Below, one piece after another: positions 15,824 through 24,584 of a stretch of DNA of 36,000 nt. The stretch is from Salinicoccus sp. UBA3372 (GTDB lineage Bacteria > Bacillota > Bacilli > Staphylococcales > Salinicoccaceae), in contig DEQG01000068.1 in the NCBI GenBank assembly GCA_002360325.1, positions 1 to 36,000 on the forward strand, written 5' to 3'. How positions within the stretch are numbered: position 1 is the first letter of the stretch; every line of letters begins with the position of its first letter. The translations under genes were made by a program, and so were the position numbers. Under the pieces are notes generated by a model. That model saw nothing but the letters and a program-made list of their open reading frames with translations. It was not told the origin of the DNA and did no database searches.

Positions 15824-16942
15824 TTATTTTTTCTGATGCTGTACTTTTATTATCTCAACAACTAATTCCGCAGCTTTAATCAATTCCTCAACCGGTATTC
15901 TTTCTGAAGTCGTATGAATGTTTTCATATCCGAGACCTAAAACAACTGTCTGGATATCTTTGCCATTAAAGACATTCCCATCACTGCCTCCGCCGAGGGA
16001 AATGAAGTCTGCTTCCCGTCCGATATTTTCAATCGCCTGCTGGACGGTGGTCACGACTTCCGAATCCAATTCTGCATGAAGGTGATCATACATCAGTTCA
16101 ATGCTGACTTCCGCCCTGCCTCCAAGTGATTCAGCTGCATTTTCAAAAGCTTCTCTCATATGAGCAGCCTGACGGTCCATCTTCTCCGGACTCAAGCTGC
16201 GTGCTTCAGCCAGTACATATGCATAATCTGCAACAATATTCGTCGCACTGCCGCCTTCAATACGTCCGATATTGGCAGTCGTTTCTTCATCTATTCTTCC
16301 AAGAGTCATCTGACTGACCGCTTTGGCAGCGATATTGATTGCACTGACACCTTCTTCAGGCGCCACACCGGCATGGGCCGTCTTACCATGCAGATGTGCT
16401 TCTATTTTACTTTGCGTCGGTGCAGTAGTGACGACGGTACCCACTTTTCCTGTTGAATCTATTGCATAGCCGAACTTACTTTTTAATAGATCCGTATCGA
16501 AAGCTTTCGCTCCGACCAGTCCGGATTCCTCTCCGACTGTAATGACGATTTCGATATCACCATGCGGCAGATCATTTTCAGTGATGACATGGAGTGCTTC
16601 TATGATCGCTGCGATACCCGCTTTGTCGTCACTTCCTAGAATAGTTGTACCATCGGAAACAATATAACCATCTTCAATCTGGGGCTTGATGCCGACGCCC
16701 GGTGTTACTGTATCCATATGAACGGTAAAATATACCGGTTCGACAGCAGGATCGCCCTTTAATCGGATGAACAGGTTTCCGGCGCCGTGGCCGGTCGTTT
16801 CCGTCGTATCGTCTTCCATGACTTCCACATCAAATTTTTTAAAATATTTCTTTAAATAATCAGCTATTTTCCTTTCATTTCCTGACTCTGAATCCACTTT
16901 TAACATTTCGATAAACTGTTTGATCAAACGGTCGTTATTCAT
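15824..16942 (-). CDS. M20-family metallopeptidase (peptidase T-like, YqjE)
   Basis: Cytosolic zinc-dependent aminopeptidase-like enzyme, 372 residues, similar to PepT/YqjE tripeptidases. Metal ligands and catalytic residues are visible: His75 and Asp77 (VHMDTV), the bridging aspartate in GSDDKAG, the catalytic Glu pair 138/139 (VGEESGLVG), Asp in YAIDSTGKVG, and the C-terminal histidine in ENIHTTSER. The dimerisation/lid domain (about 185-290) contains GKTAHAG. AAAGGAA lies 6 bases before the ATG. It is single or followed by a micro-ORF, then a strong terminator. Exact substrate is not deducible. Confidence 0.9.
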   Translation of the reverse strand: MNNDRLIKQFIEMLKVDSESGNERKIADYLKKYFKKFDVEVMEDDTTETTGHGAGNLFIRLKGDPAVEPVYFTVHMDTVTPGVGIKPQIEDGYIVSDGTTILGSDDKAGIAAIIEALHVITENDLPHGDIEIVITVGEESGLVGAKAFDTDLLKSKFGYAIDSTGKVGTVVTTAPTQSKIEAHLHGKTAHAGVAPEEGVSAINIAAKAVSQMTLGRIDEETTANIGRIEGGSATNIVADYAYVLAEARSLSPEKMDRQAAHMREAFENAAESLGGRAEVSIELMYDHLHAELDSEVVTTVQQAIENIGREADFISLGGGSDGNVFNGKDIQTVVLGLGYENIHTTSERIPVEELIKAAELVVEIIKVQHQKK

Positions 16943-17024
16943 AGCAGTTCCTTTCCAATAATTATTGATTGTCCTAAACGAGTATAATATACTGTTTATA
17001 GTAATTTATTTGAGGATGATATTA

Positions 17025-17126
17025 ATGCAAAACAAGAAAGTAAGACTGTTTATTATCTGGTTTATGGTGTTTCTGATTGTTATCTCCGGGTTATTGTTCG
17101 GCGTCAGCATGCTGACAGGTGTTTAA
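17025..17126 (+). CDS. 33-residue membrane peptide resembling Prli42
   Basis: ATG with GAGGA 8 bases upstream, encoding MQNKKVRLFIIWFMVFL followed by a further hydrophobic segment ending SMLTGV. The NKKV-R start, single membrane helix, GL--G pattern near the end and ~31-33 residue length match the Firmicutes stressosome-associated peptide Prli42, which in Listeria anchors the stressosome to the membrane. No stressosome gene is in this window, and many staphylococci lack one, so a role here is open. A -10 TATAAT lies at 16983-16988, and a shared terminator follows immediately. Recognition is by resemblance from memory. Confidence 0.65.
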   Translation: MQNKKVRLFIIWFMVFLIVISGLLFGVSMLTGV

Positions 17127-17133
17127 CTAAATG

Positions 17134-17160
17134 AAAGAGGTCCTTTAAAAGACCTCTTTT
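17134..17160. terminator. Shared terminator between the Prli42-like gene and the bacilliredoxin gene
   Basis: A 9-bp stem, AAAGAGGTC (17134-17142) with GACCTCTTT (17151-17159), 8-base loop, T tract on the plus strand and a T-rich tract on the minus strand. It occupies the whole gap between the two convergent stop codons. Confidence 0.85.
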
Positions 17161-17161
17161 C

Positions 17162-17602
17162 TTATACTTCTTCGCAATATTCTTCGAACCATGCCTGTAA
17201 ATTTGTAATTACACTCATTGTCTCATGACCTTCGATTTCATGTCTTTCAATCATATCGACAACTTTGCCGTCTTTGAACAGTGCAAATGATGGTGAGGAC
17301 GGTAAGTAGTCAGGTGCTTTGTCACGTACATGCTCTGTAGCCTCTTTATCCTGGCCTGCAAATACAGTCAGCAGCTGAGTAGGCAGTTTGTCATAGTTCA
17401 ATGAATGTTTTGCAGCAGGGCGTGCGATGCCGCCGGCACAGCCGCAGACCGAGTTGACCATTACAAGAGATGTGCCTTCTTTATTTAAATACTGATCAAC
17501 TTCATCAGGTGTTGTCAGTTCTGTATACCCGGACTCGCGCATTTCACTGCGGGCTGTAGTGACAATGTCGTTCATATATAAATTAAAATCCATGTTGCTC
17601 AT
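17162..17602 (-). CDS. Bacilliredoxin (BrxA/BrxB, YphP/YqiW family)
   Basis: Small thioredoxin-fold protein of 146 residues that removes bacillithiol from oxidised protein thiols. The family active site CGC is present (Cys53-Gly-Cys55 in [14 protein letters not shown]), with the C-terminal segment [24 protein letters not shown] typical of the DUF1094/BrxA family (quoted in part by family, residues about 103-126). AAGGAGAG precedes the ATG. It lies downstream of bkdB, as yqiW lies near bkdB in Bacillus, which favours the BrxB branch. A 26-bp perfect palindrome separates it from bkdB, so it may be an independent transcription unit. Confidence 0.92.
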   Translation of the reverse strand: MSNMDFNLYMNDIVTTARSEMRESGYTELTTPDEVDQYLNKEGTSLVMVNSVCGCAGGIARPAAKHSLNYDKLPTQLLTVFAGQDKEATEHVRDKAPDYLPSSPSFALFKDGKVVDMIERHEIEGHETMSVITNLQAWFEEYCEEV

Positions 17603-17624
17603 ATCGAATCTCTCCTTATAAAAA

Positions 17625-17650
17625 TAAACCTTATCATATGATAAGGTTTA
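17625..17650. repeat. Perfect 26-bp palindrome between bkdB and the bacilliredoxin gene
   Basis: Each half reads TAAACCTTATCAT from the outside in, with no mismatch and no spacer (centre CATATG). On the minus strand it is followed by TTTTTA, so it can act as the terminator of the bkd operon; it is also 22 bases before the bacilliredoxin ATG and just downstream of AT-rich promoter-like sequence (17651-17690), so it could equally be an operator or 5' UTR hairpin. Both readings are compatible with the sequence. Confidence 0.75.
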
Positions 17651-17700
17651 TAATATTATCTTTAAATTTAGTTTATCTTTAAAAATTGGCTTTGTAAAGG

Positions 17701-18963
17701 TTAATACACCGAAGTGTGTTCCGATGAAATCTTTTCAATTTTCTCTTTGACACGCTTCAGGAATTTACCTGCAACGAGACCATCCAATATTCTGTGATCG
17801 ATGGATAAACATAAGTTGACCATGTGGCGTACAGCAATCATATCATCGATGATTACAGGCTTTTTAACGATGGATTCCACTTGTAAAATTGCCGCCTGCG
17901 GATGATTGATGATTCCCATCGACTGGACAGAACCGAACGCGCCGGTGTTATTGACGGTAAACGTGCCGCCTGACATATGGGCGTTGGTCAGTTTGTGCTC
18001 TCTGCCGAGAGATGCAAGCTCATTCACCTGCTTTGCGACACCTTTAATTGTCAGTTCATCCGCATTTTTAATGACCGGTACATATAGCTTGTCATCGCTT
18101 GCTACAGCTATGGATATATTAATATCCTTATTGACGACAATCTTATCCCCCTGCCATGAACTGTTCAGCATCGGATACTCTTTCAAAGTTTCTGCAACAG
18201 CTTTAACGAAGAAGCTGAAGAACGTCAGATTGAACCCTTCGGTTTCCTTAAACTTGTTCTTTAACTGATTGCGCGTGTTCACCATATTTGTCGCATCCAC
18301 TTCCATCATAAGCCACGCGTGAGGAATCTCAGTAGAGGACTGGACCATCTTATTTGCAATCGCAGCCCTCACACCACTGACCGGTATCTCTTCTCCCGGA
18401 GCTGTCTGAGTGTTTTCAACCGGTGCTGCAGATGCCTGCTGTTTTTCCGGCTCAGCTGATTCCTTGGTTTTTTCTCCTGCCAGTGATGGATCTTCGATCA
18501 CTTTTAAAATATCTTTCTTGGTAATACGGCCGTTGAACCCGGTGCCTGTCACTTGTTTCAAGTCGATGTCATGCTCCCCTGCGAGACGCATGACTACAGG
18601 TGAAATACGTGCCCCTTCCGGCTTCTCCGCCTTCCGCACTTGTGGTTTTGATGGGGTTTCATTTTCAGCTGTCCCGGCAGCGTCTTCAGCAGTGTTTTCT
18701 TCTGCTTCCGGTTCCTGAGCAGGGTCCCCGTCGGTTTTTATAGTACATATAGGTACACCGACTTCTACCGTTTCCCCTTCTTGTACAAGCAGCTCACCGA
18801 TTGTGCCCTCAAACACCGAAGGCACTTCAGCAGTCACTTTATCTGTAATGACCTCACAGACCGGATCATACTCTTCGATAGTATCTCCCGGTGATACCAG
18901 CCATTTTTCTATCGTACCTTCAGTAACACTTTCACCAAGTTTTGGCATCTTAATTTCTGTCAC
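17701..18963 (-). CDS. bkdB: Branched-chain 2-oxoacid dehydrogenase E2 (dihydrolipoyl acyltransferase)
   Basis: Core subunit of the branched-chain 2-oxoacid dehydrogenase complex; transfers the acyl group from E1 to CoA. The 420-residue protein has a lipoyl domain with the modified Lys42 (EVITDKVTAEVPS), a Glu/Ala-rich linker (about 80-115), a peripheral subunit-binding domain (ISPVVMRLAGEHDIDL to GFNGRITKKDI), a second flexible linker, and the catalytic domain ending in the active-site motif SIDHRILDG (His390, Asp394). The GTG start has GAGGAGGGG upstream. Last gene of the seven-gene operon, two bases from overlapping bkdAB. The operon identity rests on the E1 and ptb/bcd/buk neighbours. Confidence 0.95.
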   Translation of the reverse strand: MTEIKMPKLGESVTEGTIEKWLVSPGDTIEEYDPVCEVITDKVTAEVPSVFEGTIGELLVQEGETVEVGVPICTIKTDGDPAQEPEAEENTAEDAAGTAENETPSKPQVRKAEKPEGARISPVVMRLAGEHDIDLKQVTGTGFNGRITKKDILKVIEDPSLAGEKTKESAEPEKQQASAAPVENTQTAPGEEIPVSGVRAAIANKMVQSSTEIPHAWLMMEVDATNMVNTRNQLKNKFKETEGFNLTFFSFFVKAVAETLKEYPMLNSSWQGDKIVVNKDINISIAVASDDKLYVPVIKNADELTIKGVAKQVNELASLGREHKLTNAHMSGGTFTVNNTGAFGSVQSMGIINHPQAAILQVESIVKKPVIIDDMIAVRHMVNLCLSIDHRILDGLVAGKFLKRVKEKIEKISSEHTSVY

Positions 18964-18976
18964 TGTTTCCCCTCCT

Positions 18977-19960
18977 CTAGTGCTCGATTAATTCCAGCAT
19001 TTTCTCTTCTATTTTCTCAGGATTCACCATGAAAAAGTCTTCCATAGGCGGTGAATAAGGCATTGCCGGTACGTCCGGACCTGCAAGGCGCATGATCGGG
19101 GCATCCAGATCGTATAAACAATTTTCCCCGATAATTGCGGAAACTTCGCTCATGATGCTTCCTTCAAGATTATCTTCGGTGACCAGCAGCACTTTCCCGG
19201 TTTTTTTAGCAGAAGCGATGATACTTTCCTTATCGAGAGGATATACCGTTCTCAAATCAAGGATTTCAACATCATGGCCGTCCTTTGACAGTCTTTCTGC
19301 TGCCTGCAGTGAATAGTTCACACACAGGCCGTAAGTAATGACTGTAATATCTTCACCGGACCGTTTTACATCGGCTTTTCCGATCGGTACGGTGTAATCA
19401 CCTTCAGGCACTTCTTCTTTTAAAAGTCTGTATGCTTTCTTATGTTCAAAGTAAAGTACCGGGTCATTATCCCTGATTGCTGAGATCAGAAGACCTTTGG
19501 CATCCGCCGGTGTCGATGGAATGACGACTTTCAGACCCGGAGTTGATGCGAATATGGATTCGATGGACTGTGAATGATACAGTGCACCATGAATCCCGCC
19601 GCCAAATGGTGCCCGTATGACCATCGGACAATGCCAGTCACCGTTTGAACGATATCTGATTTTTGCTGCTTCGCTAAGTATCTGATTGGTCGCCGGCAGA
19701 ATATACTCTGCAAATTGGATTTCTGCTACGGGGCGCTTTCCCATCATTGCCGCCCCGATGCCGGTACCTACAATGTTTGATTCAGCTAGCGGTGTATCCA
19801 GGCAACGAAATTTGCCGTACTTTTCCTGCAGACCTTCGGTAACCTTGAATACTCCGCCTTTTTTACCGACATCTTCACCTAAAATGAAAACATCATCGTC
19901 TTTCCCCATTTCAAAATCCAACGCATTGTGAATTGCCTGGAGATAAGATATTTTAGCCAT
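18977..19960 (-). CDS. bkdAB: Branched-chain 2-oxoacid dehydrogenase E1 beta
   Basis: Beta chain of the thiamine-diphosphate-dependent E1 heterotetramer that decarboxylates 2-oxoacids derived from valine, leucine and isoleucine. The 327-residue length and sequence (FILGEDVGKKGGVFKVT, DTPLAESNIVGTGIG, RAPFGGGIHGALYHSQSIE) are characteristic, including the catalytic histidine in the YHSQS region and the C-terminal transketolase-like domain (LLVTEDNLEGSIMSEV). GAGGAGGT lies before the ATG, and it overlaps the bkdAA stop by 8 bases. Pyruvate dehydrogenase beta is the alternative; the neighbouring genes favour the branched-chain enzyme. Confidence 0.94.
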   Translation of the reverse strand: MAKISYLQAIHNALDFEMGKDDDVFILGEDVGKKGGVFKVTEGLQEKYGKFRCLDTPLAESNIVGTGIGAAMMGKRPVAEIQFAEYILPATNQILSEAAKIRYRSNGDWHCPMVIRAPFGGGIHGALYHSQSIESIFASTPGLKVVIPSTPADAKGLLISAIRDNDPVLYFEHKKAYRLLKEEVPEGDYTVPIGKADVKRSGEDITVITYGLCVNYSLQAAERLSKDGHDVEILDLRTVYPLDKESIIASAKKTGKVLLVTEDNLEGSIMSEVSAIIGENCLYDLDAPIMRLAGPDVPAMPYSPPMEDFFMVNPEKIEEKMLELIEH

Positions 19961-20948
19961 TGTTTACCTCCTCGTAAACATTCTTAAGCGCGTCTTCCGC
20001 TTTTGGATAAGGTGCAGCTTCCGCCTTTTTCGTCGCATCTTTAATTATCTCTTTAAGCTCGTCCTCAACTTCCAAAAACCATGAATCTTCTGCGATATCA
20101 TTTTCAACCATATACTGTTTCAGATGGACGATGCAGTCCGCCTCTTTGTTCTTTTCACGTTCTTCGATGGCACGGTAGGAATCATCATCATCTGATGAAT
20201 GAGCTGTCAGTCGTGTAGACATCGCTTCTATCAGAGATGCCCCTTCTCCGTTAATTGCCCTTTCCCGTGCTTTTTTCATCACTTCGTATACCGCGAACGG
20301 ATCATTACCGTCCACCCGTTCACCGTATATGCCGTAGCCCACGGCTCTGTCAGACAGTTTTTCAGCTGCATACTGGAGACGTGCAGGCACACTGATTGCA
20401 TACTCATTATTTTCAATCAGGCAGATGACAGGCAGTTTATGAACGCCTGCAAAGTTCAGGCCTTCGTGGAAATCTCCCTGACTCGTCGAGCCCTCTCCCA
20501 AAGTCGTCAGAGCCACTCTTTTTTCATTATCCATTTTAAATTTATAGGCGGCGCCGACAGCATGAAGTACCTGAGTTGTCACCGTCGAACCTTGTGTTAA
20601 AATATTATTCGACTTTTTACTGAAATGGCCGGGCATCTGACGGCCACCGCTTTGGATGTCACCTTCTTTTGCAAAGGCTGACAGCATTGTTTCCAGCGGT
20701 GTCATGCCAAAGTGTGTGACCAGGGCAAGATCTCTGTAATATGGACTGAGAACATCCACTTCTTTATCCAGCGCAAAAGCGGCCCCTGCCTGTGTAGCCT
20801 CCTGCCCCTGACAGGATATTACAAATGGGAGTTTGCCCGCTCTGTTCAACAGCCACATTCTTTCGTCCATTTTCCTCGACAGTAACATCGTACGGTACAT
20901 TTCTTTAACATCATCCGCTGTTAAGCCGACTTCTTTATGATTTTTCAT
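19953..20948 (-). CDS. bkdAA: Branched-chain 2-oxoacid dehydrogenase E1 alpha
   Basis: Alpha chain of E1, 331 residues. It binds thiamine diphosphate through LGEGSTSQGDFHEG ... IENNEYAIS. The first residue triplet is GEG, as in branched-chain enzymes (including the human one), where pyruvate dehydrogenases usually have GDG. The phosphate-loop-like region STRLTAHSSDDDDSYR is also typical of the family. AAGGAGGT precedes the ATG, 11 bases after lpdA. It precedes bkdAB with an 8-base overlap, so the two chains are made together. Confidence 0.94.
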   Translation of the reverse strand: MKNHKEVGLTADDVKEMYRTMLLSRKMDERMWLLNRAGKLPFVISCQGQEATQAGAAFALDKEVDVLSPYYRDLALVTHFGMTPLETMLSAFAKEGDIQSGGRQMPGHFSKKSNNILTQGSTVTTQVLHAVGAAYKFKMDNEKRVALTTLGEGSTSQGDFHEGLNFAGVHKLPVICLIENNEYAISVPARLQYAAEKLSDRAVGYGIYGERVDGNDPFAVYEVMKKARERAINGEGASLIEAMSTRLTAHSSDDDDSYRAIEEREKNKEADCIVHLKQYMVENDIAEDSWFLEVEDELKEIIKDATKKAEAAPYPKAEDALKNVYEEVNNG

Positions 20949-20959
20949 GCTTTACCTCC

Positions 20960-22375
20960 TTAAACATGTATAGCCATTCCTTCAGCATCAAGTCCCAGTT
21001 CCATCAAAATCTCAGAAATTGACGGATGGGCATGGACACTTGTACCGAGTTCCAGTGATGAAGCATCTAAAAATTGCGCAAGTGCGACTTCATTTATCAA
21101 TTCGGTCACTTTCGGGCCGACAAGGCTGACACCCAGTATATCCTTCGTGTCCGGGTCGACAAGAATCTTGCCGAAACCATTTTTATTGCCTTCAATAACT
21201 GCTTTTCCAATCGCATTCAACGGGATTTTATGTGCTTGGAATGAGATATCCTGTGCCTTCAATTGTGCTTCGGTCATGCCGATTGATGCCACTTCCGGAG
21301 AAGAATAGATGCATCTAGGCACCTGGTTATAGTCAAGCTGGTAAGGTTCACTGTCTGCCATGTGGGTTACAGCATTGATCGCTTCTTTCGTCGCCACATG
21401 GGCCAGCTGAAGATTGCCTATACAGTCACCTACAGCATATATATGATTGTCCTTCGTCTGGTAATACTCATTTGTTTTTATAAAGCCGTTGTCCAGCTCA
21501 ATTTTAGTGTTGGTCATGCCGATATCATCAATGTTCGGACTTCTGCCGACTGCGACGAGCACTTTATCAAATAACACTTCACTGTCGAGGCTGATTTTAA
21601 CAGAGCCGTCTTGAACTTTGACGTTGCTTTCGTCAAGGCCGATGTCTGTTTTAAAATGAATGCCCTTGTCCGACAACGACTTCTTCATCGTCTTGCTCAC
21701 ATCTTTATCTTCATGGGGCAGTATATCATTGCCTGCTTCAAGCACTGTCACATCAGAACCCAGGTCATTCAGCATACTTGCAAATTCCAGACCGATGACA
21801 CCGCCGCCGATAATGGCGATGCTTTCAGGAACATCATCCAGTTCCATCATATCATCACTGGATAGGACCAGGTCATGATCGAACGGCAGAAATGGCAGTT
21901 CGCGCGGCTTTGAGCCTGTTGATATCAGCACATTCTGATTAACCAGAATTTCACTCTCAGCCTCGTCGTCATCCGGGTCTTCCACAGCCACTGTTCCGGC
22001 CATAGGTGAAAACAAAGAGGGCCCTAAAATCCTGCCATGACCTTCAAAAATATCTATGTTGTGTTTTTTCATTAAATAATGAATCCCTTTATACATCTGG
22101 TCGACAACTTTATTTTTACTGTCAACTATATTTTTCATTTCAAAAGTCGGCGTTTCACTGTCGATTCCGAACGATGAAGCATTCTTTATCACGGATACGA
22201 CTTCCGCTGATTTCAAAAATGATTTTGTCGGGATACATCCTCTGTGCAGACATGTACCTCCAAGTTTGGAGCTTTCAACAACTGCGGTTTTCATACCGAG
22301 CTGAGAGGCTTTTATTGCTGCGACATAACCTGCTGTTCCGCCGCCTAAAACGACTAAATCATATTGATTTGTCAT
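20960..22375 (-). CDS. lpdA: Dihydrolipoamide dehydrogenase (E3)
   Basis: FAD enzyme of 471 residues that reoxidises the lipoyl arm of E2 and makes NADH. The FAD-binding GGGTAGYVAA motif is at 11-20; the redox disulfide is Cys42/Cys47 (GGTCLHRGCIPTK); the NAD-binding motif is IGGGVIGLEFASM; the second FAD motif is YAVGDCIGNLQLAH; and the C-terminal catalytic His-Glu dyad lies in VHAHPSISEI. An acidic stretch (DPDDDEAESE, about residues 130-139) lies in the FAD domain, as in the staphylococcal Bkd-type E3. AAGGGGG precedes the ATG. This is the complex-specific E3 of the Bkd operon. Confidence 0.96.
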   Translation of the reverse strand: MTNQYDLVVLGGGTAGYVAAIKASQLGMKTAVVESSKLGGTCLHRGCIPTKSFLKSAEVVSVIKNASSFGIDSETPTFEMKNIVDSKNKVVDQMYKGIHYLMKKHNIDIFEGHGRILGPSLFSPMAGTVAVEDPDDDEAESEILVNQNVLISTGSKPRELPFLPFDHDLVLSSDDMMELDDVPESIAIIGGGVIGLEFASMLNDLGSDVTVLEAGNDILPHEDKDVSKTMKKSLSDKGIHFKTDIGLDESNVKVQDGSVKISLDSEVLFDKVLVAVGRSPNIDDIGMTNTKIELDNGFIKTNEYYQTKDNHIYAVGDCIGNLQLAHVATKEAINAVTHMADSEPYQLDYNQVPRCIYSSPEVASIGMTEAQLKAQDISFQAHKIPLNAIGKAVIEGNKNGFGKILVDPDTKDILGVSLVGPKVTELINEVALAQFLDASSLELGTSVHAHPSISEILMELGLDAEGMAIHV

Positions 22376-22387
22376 CTTTAGTCCCCC

Positions 22388-23452
22388 TTAGATATATTCT
22401 TTGAGTTTTTCTTCACCGGTCAGCACCCGATATGCACCTTCTGCAAGTGCCTGCATTTCTTCTTCTCCAGGATAAACTTCCACATCTCCGAAAAACTCTA
22501 TATACGGCCTGATCAGATCAATCAGAAACTTGCTGTGAGCAAGCCCGCCGGTAAATAAAATCCCATCAATGTCGCCTTTCAATAAAGTCGCTCTTGAGCC
22601 GATTTCCTTAGCAATCTGAACACTGAGGGAGCGATATATATCCATTGAATACTGATCGCCGTCTAGTGCCTCACGTTCTATTTGCAGGGCATCTTCCGTC
22701 CCTTTGAGCGAGATGAATCCACCCTGCTTGCTTATTGTGGTACTTATTTCATCCAGGGTCATCTGATTATCCAATATATACTTTGCAAATGCTCTGTTCG
22801 GCAGAGCACCGCTTCTTGTCGGACTCATAGGTCCGTCACCATACAAGCCGTCATTTACGTCGATGACTCTGCCCTTTTCATGGGCGCCGACTGTAATTCC
22901 GCCGCCCATATGAGCAACAATCACGTTGACATCAGTATAATTTTTACCGAGTTTCTTCGCAAAATTTCTGGCAACTGCCTTTTGATTCAGAGCGTGGAAT
23001 ATTGATGCTCTGCTGATATCCCTTAAGCCTGTCATACGGACTTCATCAATCATTTCATCTACAACTACCGGATCTGTAATCGTTGCCTGAATGTCATGGT
23101 TTCTGCCAAGTTCATGTGCAATGACAGCACTGAGGTTCGAAGCATGCTCTCCATTGGTAAAACCTGTCAGTTCATCGAGCATCACCTTGTTCACTCCGTA
23201 TGTGCCGCCATCGATTGGTTTCAGTAATCCGCCTCTCGCACTGATGATGTCAATATTTTTCAATTCGATATCATTTTCATCCAAAAATCCATGAATTGAT
23301 TTTAATCTGAAAGGAACCTGCTCCAACAGAGGCAGACACACCTGTGAGGTTGAGTGTCTCAACGTTTCATTACTGACTTCTTCTGTATTTTCAAAGTATG
23401 CTACTTTTGTGGATGTACTTCCCAAGTTCAATACTAATATTTTTAAAGTCAT
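22388..23452 (-). CDS. buk: Butyrate kinase (branched-chain acyl kinase)
   Basis: Converts (iso)butyryl or isovaleryl phosphate plus ADP to the free acid plus ATP, completing the Ptb-Buk route. It belongs to the ASKHA/acetokinase superfamily. From the ATG at 23450-23452 it has 354 residues and begins at the ATP-binding strand (KILVLNLGSTSTK); later motifs include IVAHMGGGITVGAHEKG, GPMSPTRSGALP and ILFTGGLAHS. The frame opens 13 codons earlier inside bcd, but those residues have no family match; the preferred start has AAAGGAT at a rather long spacing (about 12). It is 10 bases after bcd and 12 before lpdA. Confidence 0.92.
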   Translation of the reverse strand: MTLKILVLNLGSTSTKVAYFENTEEVSNETLRHSTSQVCLPLLEQVPFRLKSIHGFLDENDIELKNIDIISARGGLLKPIDGGTYGVNKVMLDELTGFTNGEHASNLSAVIAHELGRNHDIQATITDPVVVDEMIDEVRMTGLRDISRASIFHALNQKAVARNFAKKLGKNYTDVNVIVAHMGGGITVGAHEKGRVIDVNDGLYGDGPMSPTRSGALPNRAFAKYILDNQMTLDEISTTISKQGGFISLKGTEDALQIEREALDGDQYSMDIYRSLSVQIAKEIGSRATLLKGDIDGILFTGGLAHSKFLIDLIRPYIEFFGDVEVYPGEEEMQALAEGAYRVLTGEEKLKEYI

Positions 23453-23462
23453 AAGTCTTTTA

Positions 23463-24557
23463 TTATCCTTTGTTGAATTGATTCTTTTCATTCAGTGAGA
23501 ATGTGCTTTTCACCCGCATCATCTGATCGATACGGCTTTCGGCCAGACGGTCTGCAGCTTCTGCCGTTGAAATATCATCTTCTTTTGCAATGCTGAAAAT
23601 TTTATCCATCTGGTTATATATTTCTTTGACTTTTTGAACTGCTCTTTCTTCATTGTATCCTTCAAGCTCATCGGCAACATTGACCACACCTCCGCTGTTG
23701 ACTACATAGTCAGGTGCATATACTATGCCCTTTTCAGCCAGCATTTCACTGTGCTCAACATCATCCTGAAGCTGATTGTTCGCACTGCCGCATATTGCTT
23801 TCACTTTCATCTGAGGAATCGTGTCATCGTTTAAAATGCCTCCGAGCGCACATGGGGCAAAAATATCAGCATCTACACCGTATATTTCATCCAGTCCGAC
23901 AGCCGTGGCGCCATAATTTTCAACAGCACGGTCGACAGCTTCCTGATTGATATCCGTGACGACAAGTTTTGCACCTTCTTCATGCAGGTATCCGCACATT
24001 GTATAGGCAACATTGCCGACACCCTGTACCGCTATTGTCTTTCCTTTTAATGAGTCATCACCGAAAGCTTCTTTAGCTGTACGCTTCATCGCCATATAAA
24101 CTCCAAGTGCAGTCTTAGGACTTGGATCTCCGCCTGAACCGTAGGATTCACTGATTCCACAGACGTAAGGCGTCTCCTGATAAATGAAATCCATATCCTG
24201 AACTGTCGTATTGACATCTTCAGCAGTGATGTAACGGCCGCCAAGACTGTTTATATATCTGCCCAGCGATCTGAAGAAAGCTTCTGATTTATCTTTTTTG
24301 GCATCTCCGATAATTACTGTCTTACCGCCGCCGAGATTCAGTCCTGCAGCAGCATTTTTATATGTCATCCCTCTTGCCAGTCGTAAAACGTCTGTAATGG
24401 CTTCTTCTTCAGTTTCGTAATCCCACATTCTCGCTCCGCCGAGTGCAGGGCCGAGTGTCGTATCATGTATACATATAATCGCTTTTAATCCACTCACTTC
24501 ATCGTAACAAAATACCAGCTGTTCATAATCATTGTGTGCCATTTCTTCGAATATCAT
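23463..24557 (-). CDS. bcd: Leucine/branched-chain amino acid dehydrogenase
   Basis: NAD-dependent oxidative deamination of leucine, valine and isoleucine to the 2-oxoacids used by the Bkd complex. The 364-residue length is standard. Lys67 (YKNAAAGL) and catalytic Lys79 (NLGGGKTVI) match the two lysines of Bacillus leucine dehydrogenase, and the Rossmann motif [10 protein letters not shown] and dinucleotide-binding region VVTDINQEA follow. The substrate-recognition segment [11 protein letters not shown] is intact. AAGGAGAG precedes the ATG. The order ptb-bcd-buk is the same as in Bacillus. Confidence 0.95.
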   Translation of the reverse strand: MIFEEMAHNDYEQLVFCYDEVSGLKAIICIHDTTLGPALGGARMWDYETEEEAITDVLRLARGMTYKNAAAGLNLGGGKTVIIGDAKKDKSEAFFRSLGRYINSLGGRYITAEDVNTTVQDMDFIYQETPYVCGISESYGSGGDPSPKTALGVYMAMKRTAKEAFGDDSLKGKTIAVQGVGNVAYTMCGYLHEEGAKLVVTDINQEAVDRAVENYGATAVGLDEIYGVDADIFAPCALGGILNDDTIPQMKVKAICGSANNQLQDDVEHSEMLAEKGIVYAPDYVVNSGGVVNVADELEGYNEERAVQKVKEIYNQMDKIFSIAKEDDISTAEAADRLAESRIDQMMRVKSTFSLNEKNQFNKG

Positions 24558-24584
24558 TTAAAAACTCTCCTTGTATATGAATAT

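Noticed and set aside
23453..23491. Earlier ATG for butyrate kinase inside bcd
   Set aside because: No ribosome-binding site, and the extra 13 residues precede the conserved first beta strand of the kinase fold.
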